Source of the DNA: JACQBY01 sp041486115
GTDB lineage: Bacteria; Nitrospirota; Nitrospiria; JACQBW01
Length of the DNA: 5,250 nucleotides
Direction of reading: 5' to 3'
Assembly (NCBI GenBank): GCA_041486115.1
Contig: JBGPKT010000145.1
Location: 1-5,250 of the forward strand
In this document: in pieces, positions 1-5,250 of the stretch
Position numbering within the stretch: the first letter of the stretch is position 1
How the letters are laid out: each line of letters begins with the position of its first letter
Translations under genes and position numbers: made by a program
The notes under the pieces: model-generated
Seen by the model: the letters and a program-made list of their open reading frames with translations, nothing else
What the model was told of the DNA's origin: nothing
Database searches by the model: none

Positions 1-594
1 AGCTGTTTAACCCGGATGAAAACTATTTTAGAACATCTTCATTTCCCAGAAAATGAGGAGACCCGGGAACTGGCAGTACGGATGAAAGATCTTCACATGG
101 GTCTGATGAAAAAATGTGTTTTCCTTCCCGGCGGACATCTTCCTCTACTTGAAAGATTGAAGGCCGGATTTAAACTCGGATTATTATCCAATTTTGATGA
201 TGCCGATACCGGATATCGGATCCTCAATGAGCTGGAAATCAATCATTTATTTGAATCGATTCTCTTTTCTGAAGAAGCCGGGTGGATTAAACCAAACCCG
301 GATCTCTATAATATTATTCTCCGGAAAATGAATGTCCTGCCCGAAGAAACTTTGTTTGTCGGCGATACTCCTGAAGCTGATATTTTTGGACCTAAGCAAT
401 ATGGAATGGATACCGCGTGGATTAATCCGGAAGGATATCCCTTCCCCGGAGATCCTGTTAAGCCCGATTATGAACTCCGTCATCTGTCAGAGTTGGAATC
501 GATTATCTCCCCTAATCGTTTAACCCGTGATTTTCGAAATTGTCTTTCCGACGCAGGGCGCAATACACTCTCAAAACACCAATATAAGGACTAA
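1..594 (+). CDS. HAD-superfamily hydrolase (phosphatase-like), 5' end missing
   Basis: This is the C-terminal part of a haloacid dehalogenase-fold hydrolase, probably a cytosolic phosphatase acting on a small phosphorylated metabolite; the substrate cannot be read. The frame is open from the first base, so the ATG at 16 is most likely internal. Numbering from that Met, motif II is the Ser of LLSNF (S58), motif III is the Lys of IKPNP (K92), and motif IV is GDTPEAD, with D117 and D122 as expected Mg2+ ligands. Motif I (the DxDxT nucleophile) must lie upstream of the window, along with most of the helical cap; cap residues remain before about residue 40. The pattern fits subfamily IA, the YjjG/HDHD3-like group. 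After the fold ends near residue 165 there is a polar tail of about 27 residues of no recognised type. The stop lies 3 bases before the next start, which suggests one operon. I am confident of the family, not of the function. Confidence 0.88.
   Translation, partial: SCLTRMKTILEHLHFPENEETRELAVRMKDLHMGLMKKCVFLPGGHLPLLERLKAGFKLGLLSNFDDADTGYRILNELEINHLFESILFSEEAGWIKPNPDLYNIILRKMNVLPEETLFVGDTPEADIFGPKQYGMDTAWINPEGYPFPGDPVKPDYELRHLSELESIISPNRLTRDFRNCLSDAGRNTLSKHQYKD
586..590 (+). promoter_or_regulatory. Ribosome binding site of the VOC gene
   Basis: AAGGA lies 7 bases before the ATG at 598 and overlaps the last codons of the HAD gene. It fixes the VOC start and supports translation from a shared transcript. 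Confidence 0.6.
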
Positions 595-597
595 ATC

Positions 598-960
598 ATG
601 TTTACAAAAATCAACACCATTATCCTGATTGTTAAAGATATGAAAAAATCGATTGAATTTTACCGGGATGTTCTTGGCATTCCTGTCAAAATGGAGATGC
701 CTCAATGGGCTGAACTCGCCACCGAGGGAACGACCCTCGCGCTCACACCGGAAACCCATGAAATCAAAATAGACCCGTCAAATAACCCATCAGGCATTTC
801 TATCGGCTTTCAGGTGAAAGATCTCGATAAAGTTTATTCTGATTTAAGGAAAAAAGGGGGACATTTTCAGATGCCACCCATCGATCAGGGGTATGGATTT
901 TCTGCCACGATGGAAGATCCCAACGGGTATCGAATAACCTTTACTCAATCCAAATGGTAG
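598..960 (+). CDS. VOC-family (glyoxalase/bleomycin-resistance fold) protein, probably not metal-binding
   Basis: This is a 120-residue single-domain protein of the vicinal oxygen chelate superfamily, the usual length for one pair of beta-alpha-beta-beta-beta modules. Module 1 is about residues 3-50 and contains the signature VKDMKKSIEFYRDVLG (12-27). Module 2 is about 66-118 and contains FQVKDLDKVYSDLRKKGG (71-88) and MEDPNGYRI (105-113). Aligned by eye to E. coli glyoxalase I, the four metal-ligand positions (H5, E56, H74, E122) fall on T7, A48, S68 and T114. None of these is a normal ligand, which argues against a lactoylglutathione lyase and for a binding protein or an unusual enzyme. It starts 3 bases after the HAD stop with a good ribosome binding site and sits just before the fumarase genes. 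No substrate can be named. Confidence 0.88.
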   Translation: MFTKINTIILIVKDMKKSIEFYRDVLGIPVKMEMPQWAELATEGTTLALTPETHEIKIDPSNNPSGISIGFQVKDLDKVYSDLRKKGGHFQMPPIDQGYGFSATMEDPNGYRITFTQSKW

Positions 961-992
961 TTCCGAAAGGTCATTTTCAATTGAAAGAACCT

Positions 993-1871
993 ATGAAAAA
1001 CCTGAAAAAAAGCCTTTTAGAACTATTGAGGAAAACGTCTTCTGAACTCCCCGGCGACGTGCAGAAAGCCCTTCAGAAAGGAACCCGGTCCGAACCTGAG
1101 AACTCCCGCGGTCTATATGCTATGCGGGTCATTCAGGACAATATTCAAATTGCTTGTGATACCTCCATGCCATTATGTCAGGATACCGGAATGATTACTT
1201 TTTACGTTCATGCTCCGGTCGGATTTGATCAGATCGCTTTTCTGAAAGAAGCAAAAAAGAGTGTGGCTGACGCGACTAAGATCGGTTATTTAAGGCAAAA
1301 CTCCGTCGACTCCCTGACAGGAGTTAATTCTGGGACCAACCTTGGACCCGGCACCCCGGTTTTTCATTTTGATCAATGGAAAAAGAAATCGGTCGAAGTG
1401 AAACTTATTTTAAAAGGGGGGGGATGCGAGAATGTCAGCGCACAATACTCCCTTCCCGACAACCGCTTAAACGCCGGAAGAGACCTCGATGGCGTTCAGA
1501 AATGCATCCTGGATGCTGTCCTGCAGGCCCAGGGAAAGGGTTGCGGCCCCGGAGTTCTCGGCGTCTGTATCGGAGGAGACCGTGCCACCGGTTACGAACA
1601 TGCCAAAACACAGCTCCTTCGAACACTCGATGATACCGCGGAAGACCCTTCTCTTGAAAAACTGGAACGAAACATCGTTGAGATGGCAAATCGACTCGGT
1701 ATCGGACCGATGGGGTTCGGAGGTAAAACCACTCTCCTGGGCGTAAAAGCTTCGCAGTTAAATCGGCTCCCGGCGAGCTTTTTTGTCTCTATTTCGTATA
1801 TGTGCTGGGCATACCGGCGTCAGGGAATCGACCTTGATTCCAAAGGGAGAATCAAAAAATGGATCTACTAA
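993..1871 (+). CDS. Class I (Fe-S) fumarate hydratase, alpha subunit
   Basis: This 292-residue protein is the N-terminal, cluster-bearing half of a two-subunit class I fumarase, which interconverts fumarate and (S)-malate in the cytosol. Key motifs are PLCQDTG (61-67), GGGCENVS (142-149), GKGCGPG (181-187) and SYMCWA (268-273). C62, C184 and C271 match the three cysteines that hold the [4Fe-4S] cluster in single-chain class I enzymes. D64 of CQDTG matches the proposed catalytic acid. Length is normal for the family. The start is uncertain. ATG 993 follows GAAAGA at 983-988 and begins where family homology begins. TTG 981 and ATG 954 are in frame upstream, and ATG 954 would overlap the VOC stop by 7 bases but has no ribosome binding site. 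The beta subunit follows after one base. L-tartrate dehydratase (TtdA) and related hydratases are close relatives, so the substrate is inferred. No symbol is given because fumA in E. coli denotes the fused enzyme. Confidence 0.92.
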   Translation: MKNLKKSLLELLRKTSSELPGDVQKALQKGTRSEPENSRGLYAMRVIQDNIQIACDTSMPLCQDTGMITFYVHAPVGFDQIAFLKEAKKSVADATKIGYLRQNSVDSLTGVNSGTNLGPGTPVFHFDQWKKKSVEVKLILKGGGCENVSAQYSLPDNRLNAGRDLDGVQKCILDAVLQAQGKGCGPGVLGVCIGGDRATGYEHAKTQLLRTLDDTAEDPSLEKLERNIVEMANRLGIGPMGFGGKTTLLGVKASQLNRLPASFFVSISYMCWAYRRQGIDLDSKGRIKKWIY

Positions 1872-1872
1872 T

Positions 1873-2457
1873 ATGAAGTTCGAATTCCCTTTTACCGAAG
1901 AAAAGGTAAGGGCGCTTCATGTCGGCGATCGGGTGGAGATTTCCGGCATCCTCTTTACCGGAAGAGACGCTGTTCATAAATATCTTCATGAAGGGGGAAA
2001 ACTTCCCTTTTCATTGAAAGACCAAATCATTTATCATTGCGGCCCTGTCGTGATTAAAGAAAAAGGGGGCTGGAAGGTCACGGCCGCGGGTCCGACCACA
2101 TCGATCAGAGAAGAACCTTATCAGGCAGAAATTATTGAAAAATTTGGAATCAGGGGCGTTATCGGAAAAGGGGGAATGGGATTGAAAACGCTAAAGGCCT
2201 GTGAACAGTATGGATGCGTTTATCTTCACGCCGTCGGCGGTGCCGCCCAGGTTCTGGCCCGGGCGATTAAGAAAGTCCGGGGGGTCTATCTCCTTGAGAA
2301 ATTCGGAGGGCCCGAAGCCATCTGGGAGCTTGAAGTAGAAAACTTTTCCTCCATTGTGACCATGGACGCTCATGGAAAAAGCCTCCATGAAGAAATGTTC
2401 GCCGCTTCTAAGAACAGGTTGAATGAGCTTCTGGCATTGCCTGAATTCAAGTTATAA
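1873..2457 (+). CDS. Class I (Fe-S) fumarate hydratase, beta subunit
   Basis: This 194-residue protein is the C-terminal half of the class I fumarase and completes the active site with the alpha subunit encoded just upstream. Recognisable motifs are GILFTGRDAVH (25-35), HCGPVV (55-60), AAGPTTSIR (71-79) and VIGKGGMG (96-103). By alignment from memory to the Leishmania enzyme, R31, T75, R79 and K99 fall on substrate-contacting residues, and T75 on the proposed catalytic base. The frame is open back to an ATG at 1783, but that would overlap the alpha gene by 89 bases. The ATG at 1873, one base after the alpha stop, gives the normal family length and family-like N terminus. It has no clear ribosome binding site of its own, which points to translational coupling and equal subunit output. 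Its last 11 bases overlap the end of the convergent transporter gene. TtdB of tartrate dehydratase is the main alternative. Confidence 0.92.
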   Translation: MKFEFPFTEEKVRALHVGDRVEISGILFTGRDAVHKYLHEGGKLPFSLKDQIIYHCGPVVIKEKGGWKVTAAGPTTSIREEPYQAEIIEKFGIRGVIGKGGMGLKTLKACEQYGCVYLHAVGGAAQVLARAIKKVRGVYLLEKFGGPEAIWELEVENFSSIVTMDAHGKSLHEEMFAASKNRLNELLALPEFKL

Positions 2458-3160
2458 AGGCAATTCCTTTACCTATCAGAAAACCGATCGCCGCCGCCAA
2501 TCCTCCCAGTAAGGTGACCTGCAAACCGCTTTTAAGCCAGTGGGTTTTCGTCAGGATTGATTTTCCAGCTCCGATAGAAAAAAAGACCAGCACCGATAAT
2601 AAAATGCCGAATTTTAACGCGATATACGTGTTTTCAATTAAAAAATAGGGAATGAGCGGAAAGATCCCTCCGATCAAAAATGTCCCCCCCATGATCATTC
2701 CGGCCCTGACCGGGTTTTCGATTTCTTCTTCAAGGATTCCCAGCTCCTCCCGCATCATAAACCGGACCCAGAGTTTATCATCGGAGGTAATCCGATTGAC
2801 GATCATTTCAACTTCGTCAGGCAAAAAACCCATCTGGTTATAAATGTCCCGAATTTCCTGTTTTTCGACATCCGGGACTTCTTTGATCTCTCTTTTTTCT
2901 CGGGCAATTTCTTTTAAAAAAAACTCCTGCTGCGATTGATTCGATAAATAGGCCCCGATGAACATGGCAATCCCGCCGGCAACCACCTGAGCGATCCCCG
3001 TGAGAATAATGATTTTGCTCTGGAACACCGCTCCCGTTACCCCGGAGACAAATCCGATCGACGTAACCAATCCGTCATTAAGGCCGAATATGACATCCCG
3101 AAGCATTTTGCCTTCAGGGGTATGCCAGTCTTCCTTATGATACTTTTGCAATATATTCAT
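2447..3160 (-). CDS. VIT1/CCC1-family iron/manganese transporter
   Basis: This 237-residue inner-membrane protein belongs to the vacuolar iron transporter family, which moves Fe2+ (often also Mn2+) out of the cytosol in exchange for protons. Five membrane segments are visible: about 22-45, 48-74, 152-175, 178-202 and 209-234. Between segments 2 and 3 lies a charged helical metal-binding domain (about 75-150). The Eucalyptus VIT1 ligands I recall (E102, E105, E113, E116, M149, M150, E153) fall, at a constant offset of 14, on E88, E91, E99, E102, M135, M136 and E139. Its pore residues D43 and M80 fall on D29 and M66. No ligand is missing, so this should be a working transporter. The N-terminal RDVIFGLNDGLVT (21-33) is the family signature. 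The start lies 24 bases after the ispH stop, without a strong ribosome binding site, so it is probably the second gene of an ispH operon. Detoxification by export is the family expectation; direction is inferred. Confidence 0.9.
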   Translation of the reverse strand: MNILQKYHKEDWHTPEGKMLRDVIFGLNDGLVTSIGFVSGVTGAVFQSKIIILTGIAQVVAGGIAMFIGAYLSNQSQQEFFLKEIAREKREIKEVPDVEKQEIRDIYNQMGFLPDEVEMIVNRITSDDKLWVRFMMREELGILEEEIENPVRAGMIMGGTFLIGGIFPLIPYFLIENTYIALKFGILLSVLVFFSIGAGKSILTKTHWLKSGLQVTLLGGLAAAIGFLIGKGIAFIT

Positions 3161-3184
3161 GAATAATCTGAAGAAACGCGGGGG

Positions 3185-4063
3185 TTAAGACAGTGAGAGG
3201 TTATGATCGTGAGTTTCGCCGATCTGTTTAAGCGCTTCGACCACTCCGTCAATTATCCATTGAGGGGTTGATGCTCCGGCGGTAATTCCGACTTTTTTGG
3301 CGGAAGCAAACCATTCCGGAATCAGTTCCTCCTGAGTTTCAATATGATGCGTGGTTGCATACTTCCTGCACATTTCGACAAGTCTCTGGGTATTACCGCT
3401 GTTTTTGCCTCCAATCACCAACATGACATTTACCCGCCTGGCCAGTTCGTCCGCCGAATACTGGTTGCTTTTCGTGGCGCCGCAGATGGTATTTTTAATT
3501 TTCCAGTTTTTTTTATTATCCCTGATATAACTTTCAAATTTCTTGAACTTTCCATAATCCTGTGTGGTCTGGAAAACAATCCCCGCTTTTTCCGGATTGA
3601 TTTCCAGCAGTTGATCAAGGGTGTCAATGACGTTGACTCTTGCGTTTGGATAGGAATGAAGGGCATGTCCGACAATCCCTTTAACCTCGGCATGATACTC
3701 TTCACCCACGACAATCAAGTGATACCCTTTTTTGCAAAACTCTACCGCATAGTCCTGGACATCAACGACAAAACGGCAAGTGGCGTCGACAACGTTCAGG
3801 TCGTTCTTTTTTGCTTTTTCATATTCTTCGGGAGGAACCCCATGTGCCCTGATGACCAGGTTCCCATGGTAAAAATCTTCGAAAGAATCTATTTTCTCAA
3901 TGCCACATTCATCTTGAAGTCTTTTTATTTCCTGCGGATTATGGATGAGAGGTCCAAAGGTTTTGGTCGGAAGAGGTGATGTTCCGGCTATTTCCGTCGC
4001 TTTAATGATCGCCTCTTTCACACCGAAACAGAAACCGGAATGATGGGCAATTTCAATTTCCAT
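3185..4063 (-). CDS. ispH: 4-hydroxy-3-methylbut-2-enyl diphosphate reductase (IspH/LytB)
   Basis: IspH catalyses the last step of the MEP pathway, reducing HMBPP to isopentenyl and dimethylallyl diphosphate with a [4Fe-4S] cluster in the cytosol. All hallmark residues are present. The cluster cysteines are C12 (HSGFCFGVKEA), C96 (VDATCRF) and C194 (TICGATKSNQ). The substrate histidines are H41 (LIHNPQ), H74 (IRAHGVPPE) and H124 (EEYHAEVKG). E126 is the proton donor and T166/T167 (FQTTQD) supplies the family threonine. GGKNSGNTQRL (218-228) and AGASTPQWII (262-271) complete the active-site loops. The 292-residue length is normal for the shorter bacterial form without a fused S1 domain. The start is supported by GGAG 8 bases upstream and by a promoter just beyond that. 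The transporter gene follows 24 bases after the stop, and a FIST gene is divergent. Confidence 0.97.
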   Translation of the reverse strand: MEIEIAHHSGFCFGVKEAIIKATEIAGTSPLPTKTFGPLIHNPQEIKRLQDECGIEKIDSFEDFYHGNLVIRAHGVPPEEYEKAKKNDLNVVDATCRFVVDVQDYAVEFCKKGYHLIVVGEEYHAEVKGIVGHALHSYPNARVNVIDTLDQLLEINPEKAGIVFQTTQDYGKFKKFESYIRDNKKNWKIKNTICGATKSNQYSADELARRVNVMLVIGGKNSGNTQRLVEMCRKYATTHHIETQEELIPEWFASAKKVGITAGASTPQWIIDGVVEALKQIGETHDHNLSLS

Positions 4064-4071
4064 AAAGGAAT

Positions 4072-4075
4072 CTCC
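4072..4075 (-). promoter_or_regulatory. Ribosome binding site of ispH
   Basis: On the minus strand GGAG, within GTGGAG, lies 8 bases before the ATG that starts at 4063. It settles the ispH start. Confidence 0.65.
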
Positions 4076-4088
4076 ACACTGAGAGCAA

Positions 4089-4118
4089 AGTATAACATCT
4101 GATTTGTTTTGAAATCAA
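4089..4118 (-). promoter_or_regulatory. Sigma70-type promoter of ispH
   Basis: Read on the minus strand, TTGATT (4118-4113) and TATACT (4094-4089) are separated by 18 bases. They match the -35 consensus at 4 of 6 positions and the -10 consensus at 5 of 6. Transcription would begin near 4082, giving a short leader of about 20 bases that includes the GGAG ribosome binding site. Because ispH and the transporter gene are only 24 bases apart, this promoter probably serves both. A 6+6 palindrome lies over the spacer and the -35 hexamer. Confidence 0.65.
4100..4117. repeat. 18-bp palindrome inside the ispH promoter (candidate operator)
   Basis: TGATTT-GTTTTG-AAATCA is a perfect 6+6 inverted repeat with a 6-base centre. 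It covers most of the spacer and all but one base of the -35 hexamer of the ispH promoter, a position suited to a repressor. The spacing resembles sites of dimeric helix-turn-helix regulators such as the CRP/FNR family, but the half-site matches neither TGTGA (CRP) nor TTGAT-N4-ATCAA (FNR). An AT-rich 6-bp repeat can arise by chance. Confidence 0.35.
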
Positions 4119-4159
4119 TAAAAAGACCTGATTTAGACCTATATCAAGAAGTAAAAGAA

Positions 4160-4168
4160 TGGTAAACT
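4160..4168 (+). promoter_or_regulatory. Candidate extended -10 promoter of the FIST gene
   Basis: TGG followed by TAAACT (4163-4168) forms an extended -10 element, with 4 of 6 hexamer matches. The -35 position (about 4140-4145, TATATC) is poor. Transcription would begin near 4175, about 33 bases before the FIST start. This is the best rightward candidate in the 144-base divergent gap, but it is weak. Confidence 0.28.
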
Positions 4169-4207
4169 TATCAAAGATAAAAACCCTTTTGAAAAGAATG
4201 CTTCTTT

Positions 4208-5250
4208 ATGATGAAAGTCGGCGTCGGTTTTTCAAAAAACAGCAAATCCGATCTGGCCGCCCGCGAAGCGGTTCAGGGCGCCCTTAAACAGGGAGATCTT
4301 AAAAAAGCTGATTTAATCCTCGTCTTTGCTACTTCGCACTTTCATCACGACTATCCTCTCATTTTAAGCATTCTGCACGACATAGCCAGTCCTAAACAGC
4401 TCTTTGGCTGCAGCGCGTATGGCGTGTTGACAGACAAGGAGGAGATCGAGCAGGCTCCCGGTATTGCCGTTCTGGCGTTAAGCTCCGCCTCTTTGAACAC
4501 TCAGACTTTTCAGATCCATGACATCCTCGAGAGGAACTCAGAATCCGGGAAAGAGCTGGCAGAACTCCTGAAACCGGCCATTGGAAAAAACTCTCTCCTC
4601 TTTCTTTTTCCCGATACATTTTCTTTCCGGTTTGACGCTTTTCTCAAGGCCTTTACTAACACCCTTTCGGCAGCTTCTCTTCAAAAAGAATCACCCCCCC
4701 CTCTCTCCCGCGCCGGTTCAAAACATTCGTCGGCTCACGTTCCTTTCATGGTAGGCGGTGGAGCCTCCGAACAGGGGAACCTGAATGAGACTTTTCAGTT
4801 TTGCGGAAGAACGGTGGCGAGCAACTCGGTCTCGGGATGCCTTTTTTCCGGAAAAATTCAATATCACGTCGGCGTCACCCACGCCTGCCATCCCATCGGA
4901 GCTTCCATGATGGTCACCAGAGCAAAAGGGAACGTCCTTTATGAAATCTGCGGAGAGCCGGCCTATCAATCCTTTACCGATCTCTTCAGGAATAAACTCC
5001 ACTATGAGCAGGAGCTTCAGGACGCGGCAAGTCTGGTCTTTCTGGGGCTGGGAATCAATCCCTGCGACACCTCCCTTCAAAATAAAGAGTATGTGGTCAG
5101 GAATATTCTGGCGCTTGATCCGGAAGAAGGCTCCATCACCATCAGCGACCAGGTTGAAGAAGGCCAGGTGATTTCTTATATGGTCCGGAACCCCCAACGG
5201 GCTTATCAGGAAGCCGAGGAGATGATTTCCGGCATGGCTAAAACATCAGG
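4208..5250 (+). CDS. FIST-domain (FIST_N + FIST_C) sensory protein, 3' end missing
   Basis: The frame stays open for 347 codons from ATG 4208 and runs off the window. FIST proteins are predicted ligand-binding sensors for small molecules, perhaps amino acids, and are often found in or beside signal-transduction systems. The FIST_N domain covers about residues 3-218. It begins VGVGFSKNS, with LILVFATSH near 43-51, the core motif FGCSAYGVL at 66-74, and MVGGGASEQGN from 181 to the SVSGCLFSG strand ending near 215. FIST_C follows, marked by a GEPAYQSF motif and a later EYVVRNILALDPEEGSI stretch. No signal peptide or membrane segment is seen, so it is probably cytosolic. Residues 159-177 form a Ser/Pro/Lys-rich insert at a point where family members usually run straight into the GGGAS strand. 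ATG 4211 is an equally possible start; neither has a clear ribosome binding site (GAAAAG at 4191-4196 is the nearest purine run). Few residues should be missing if it ends after FIST_C. Its ligand and partners are unknown. Confidence 0.85.
   Translation, partial: MMKVGVGFSKNSKSDLAAREAVQGALKQGDLKKADLILVFATSHFHHDYPLILSILHDIASPKQLFGCSAYGVLTDKEEIEQAPGIAVLALSSASLNTQTFQIHDILERNSESGKELAELLKPAIGKNSLLFLFPDTFSFRFDAFLKAFTNTLSAASLQKESPPPLSRAGSKHSSAHVPFMVGGGASEQGNLNETFQFCGRTVASNSVSGCLFSGKIQYHVGVTHACHPIGASMMVTRAKGNVLYEICGEPAYQSFTDLFRNKLHYEQELQDAASLVFLGLGINPCDTSLQNKEYVVRNILALDPEEGSITISDQVEEGQVISYMVRNPQRAYQEAEEMISGMAKTS

Noticed and set aside
849..860. A-run followed by a G-run in the VOC gene as a frameshift site
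   Set aside because: The bases fall in frame as AAA AAA GGG, which is not the A-AAA-AAG phase used for -1 frameshifting, and no alternative frame of interest follows.
954..992. Upstream start for the fumarase alpha subunit at ATG 954
   Set aside because: No ribosome binding site precedes it and the extra 13 residues do not resemble the family N terminus. It remains a minor possibility because a 7-base overlap with the VOC gene would allow coupling.
1783..1872. Thirty extra N-terminal codons for the fumarase beta subunit
   Set aside because: They would overlap the alpha gene by 89 bases in another frame. The ATG at 1873 gives the normal length and a family-like N terminus.
2455..2471. Bidirectional terminator between the convergent genes
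   Set aside because: The stem is only 6 bp, mostly A-T, with no T-run after it on either strand, so it does not qualify as an intrinsic terminator.
3344..3979. A 211-codon open frame on the plus strand
   Set aside because: It lies wholly inside ispH on the other strand. IspH has every expected motif, and the plus-strand product looks like no known family, so this is a shadow frame.
4718..5197. A 159-codon open frame on the minus strand
   Set aside because: It is antisense to the FIST reading frame, which is open throughout and matches FIST_N and FIST_C motifs. The antisense product has no recognisable domain.

Overview
This window reads as an ordinary stretch of bacterial chromosome. It is densely coded, of middling G+C by eye, with short gene gaps and no mobile elements, RNA genes or CRISPR. 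The IspH gene shows a host using the MEP route to isoprenoids, so a bacterium. The two-subunit class I fumarase, the FIST protein and the VIT-type transporter would suit a Gram-negative-like or anaerobe-related lineage (Nitrospirota- or Desulfobacterota-like is a guess). The sequence alone does not fix the phylum.

Layout. Positions 1-2457 form a rightward gene string: the 3' part of a HAD-family phosphatase, a small VOC (glyoxalase-fold) protein, and the alpha and beta subunits of an iron-sulfur (class I) fumarate hydratase. Gaps are from 1 to 32 bases, so the four genes are probably co-transcribed. Positions 4063-2447 form a leftward pair, ispH followed by a VIT1/CCC1-type iron/manganese transporter. 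The two strings meet tail to tail with an 11-base overlap of coding sequence. Positions 4064-4207 are the only real intergenic region. It holds a convincing sigma70-type promoter for ispH, a small palindrome within that promoter, and a weaker candidate promoter for the rightward gene. From 4208 to the end of the window runs a FIST-domain sensory protein whose 3' end is cut off.

How the genes fit together. Fumarase (TCA cycle, fumarate/malate) and IspH (last step of the MEP pathway) both need an oxygen-sensitive [4Fe-4S] cluster, and the transporter between them moves Fe2+ or Mn2+. A shared iron theme is therefore plausible, but it is inferred from adjacency only. I found no clear evidence of a new biological system. 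The points most worth a second look are the palindrome in the ispH promoter, the ispH-transporter pairing, the VOC protein that lacks all four canonical metal ligands, and the Ser/Pro-rich insert in the FIST protein.
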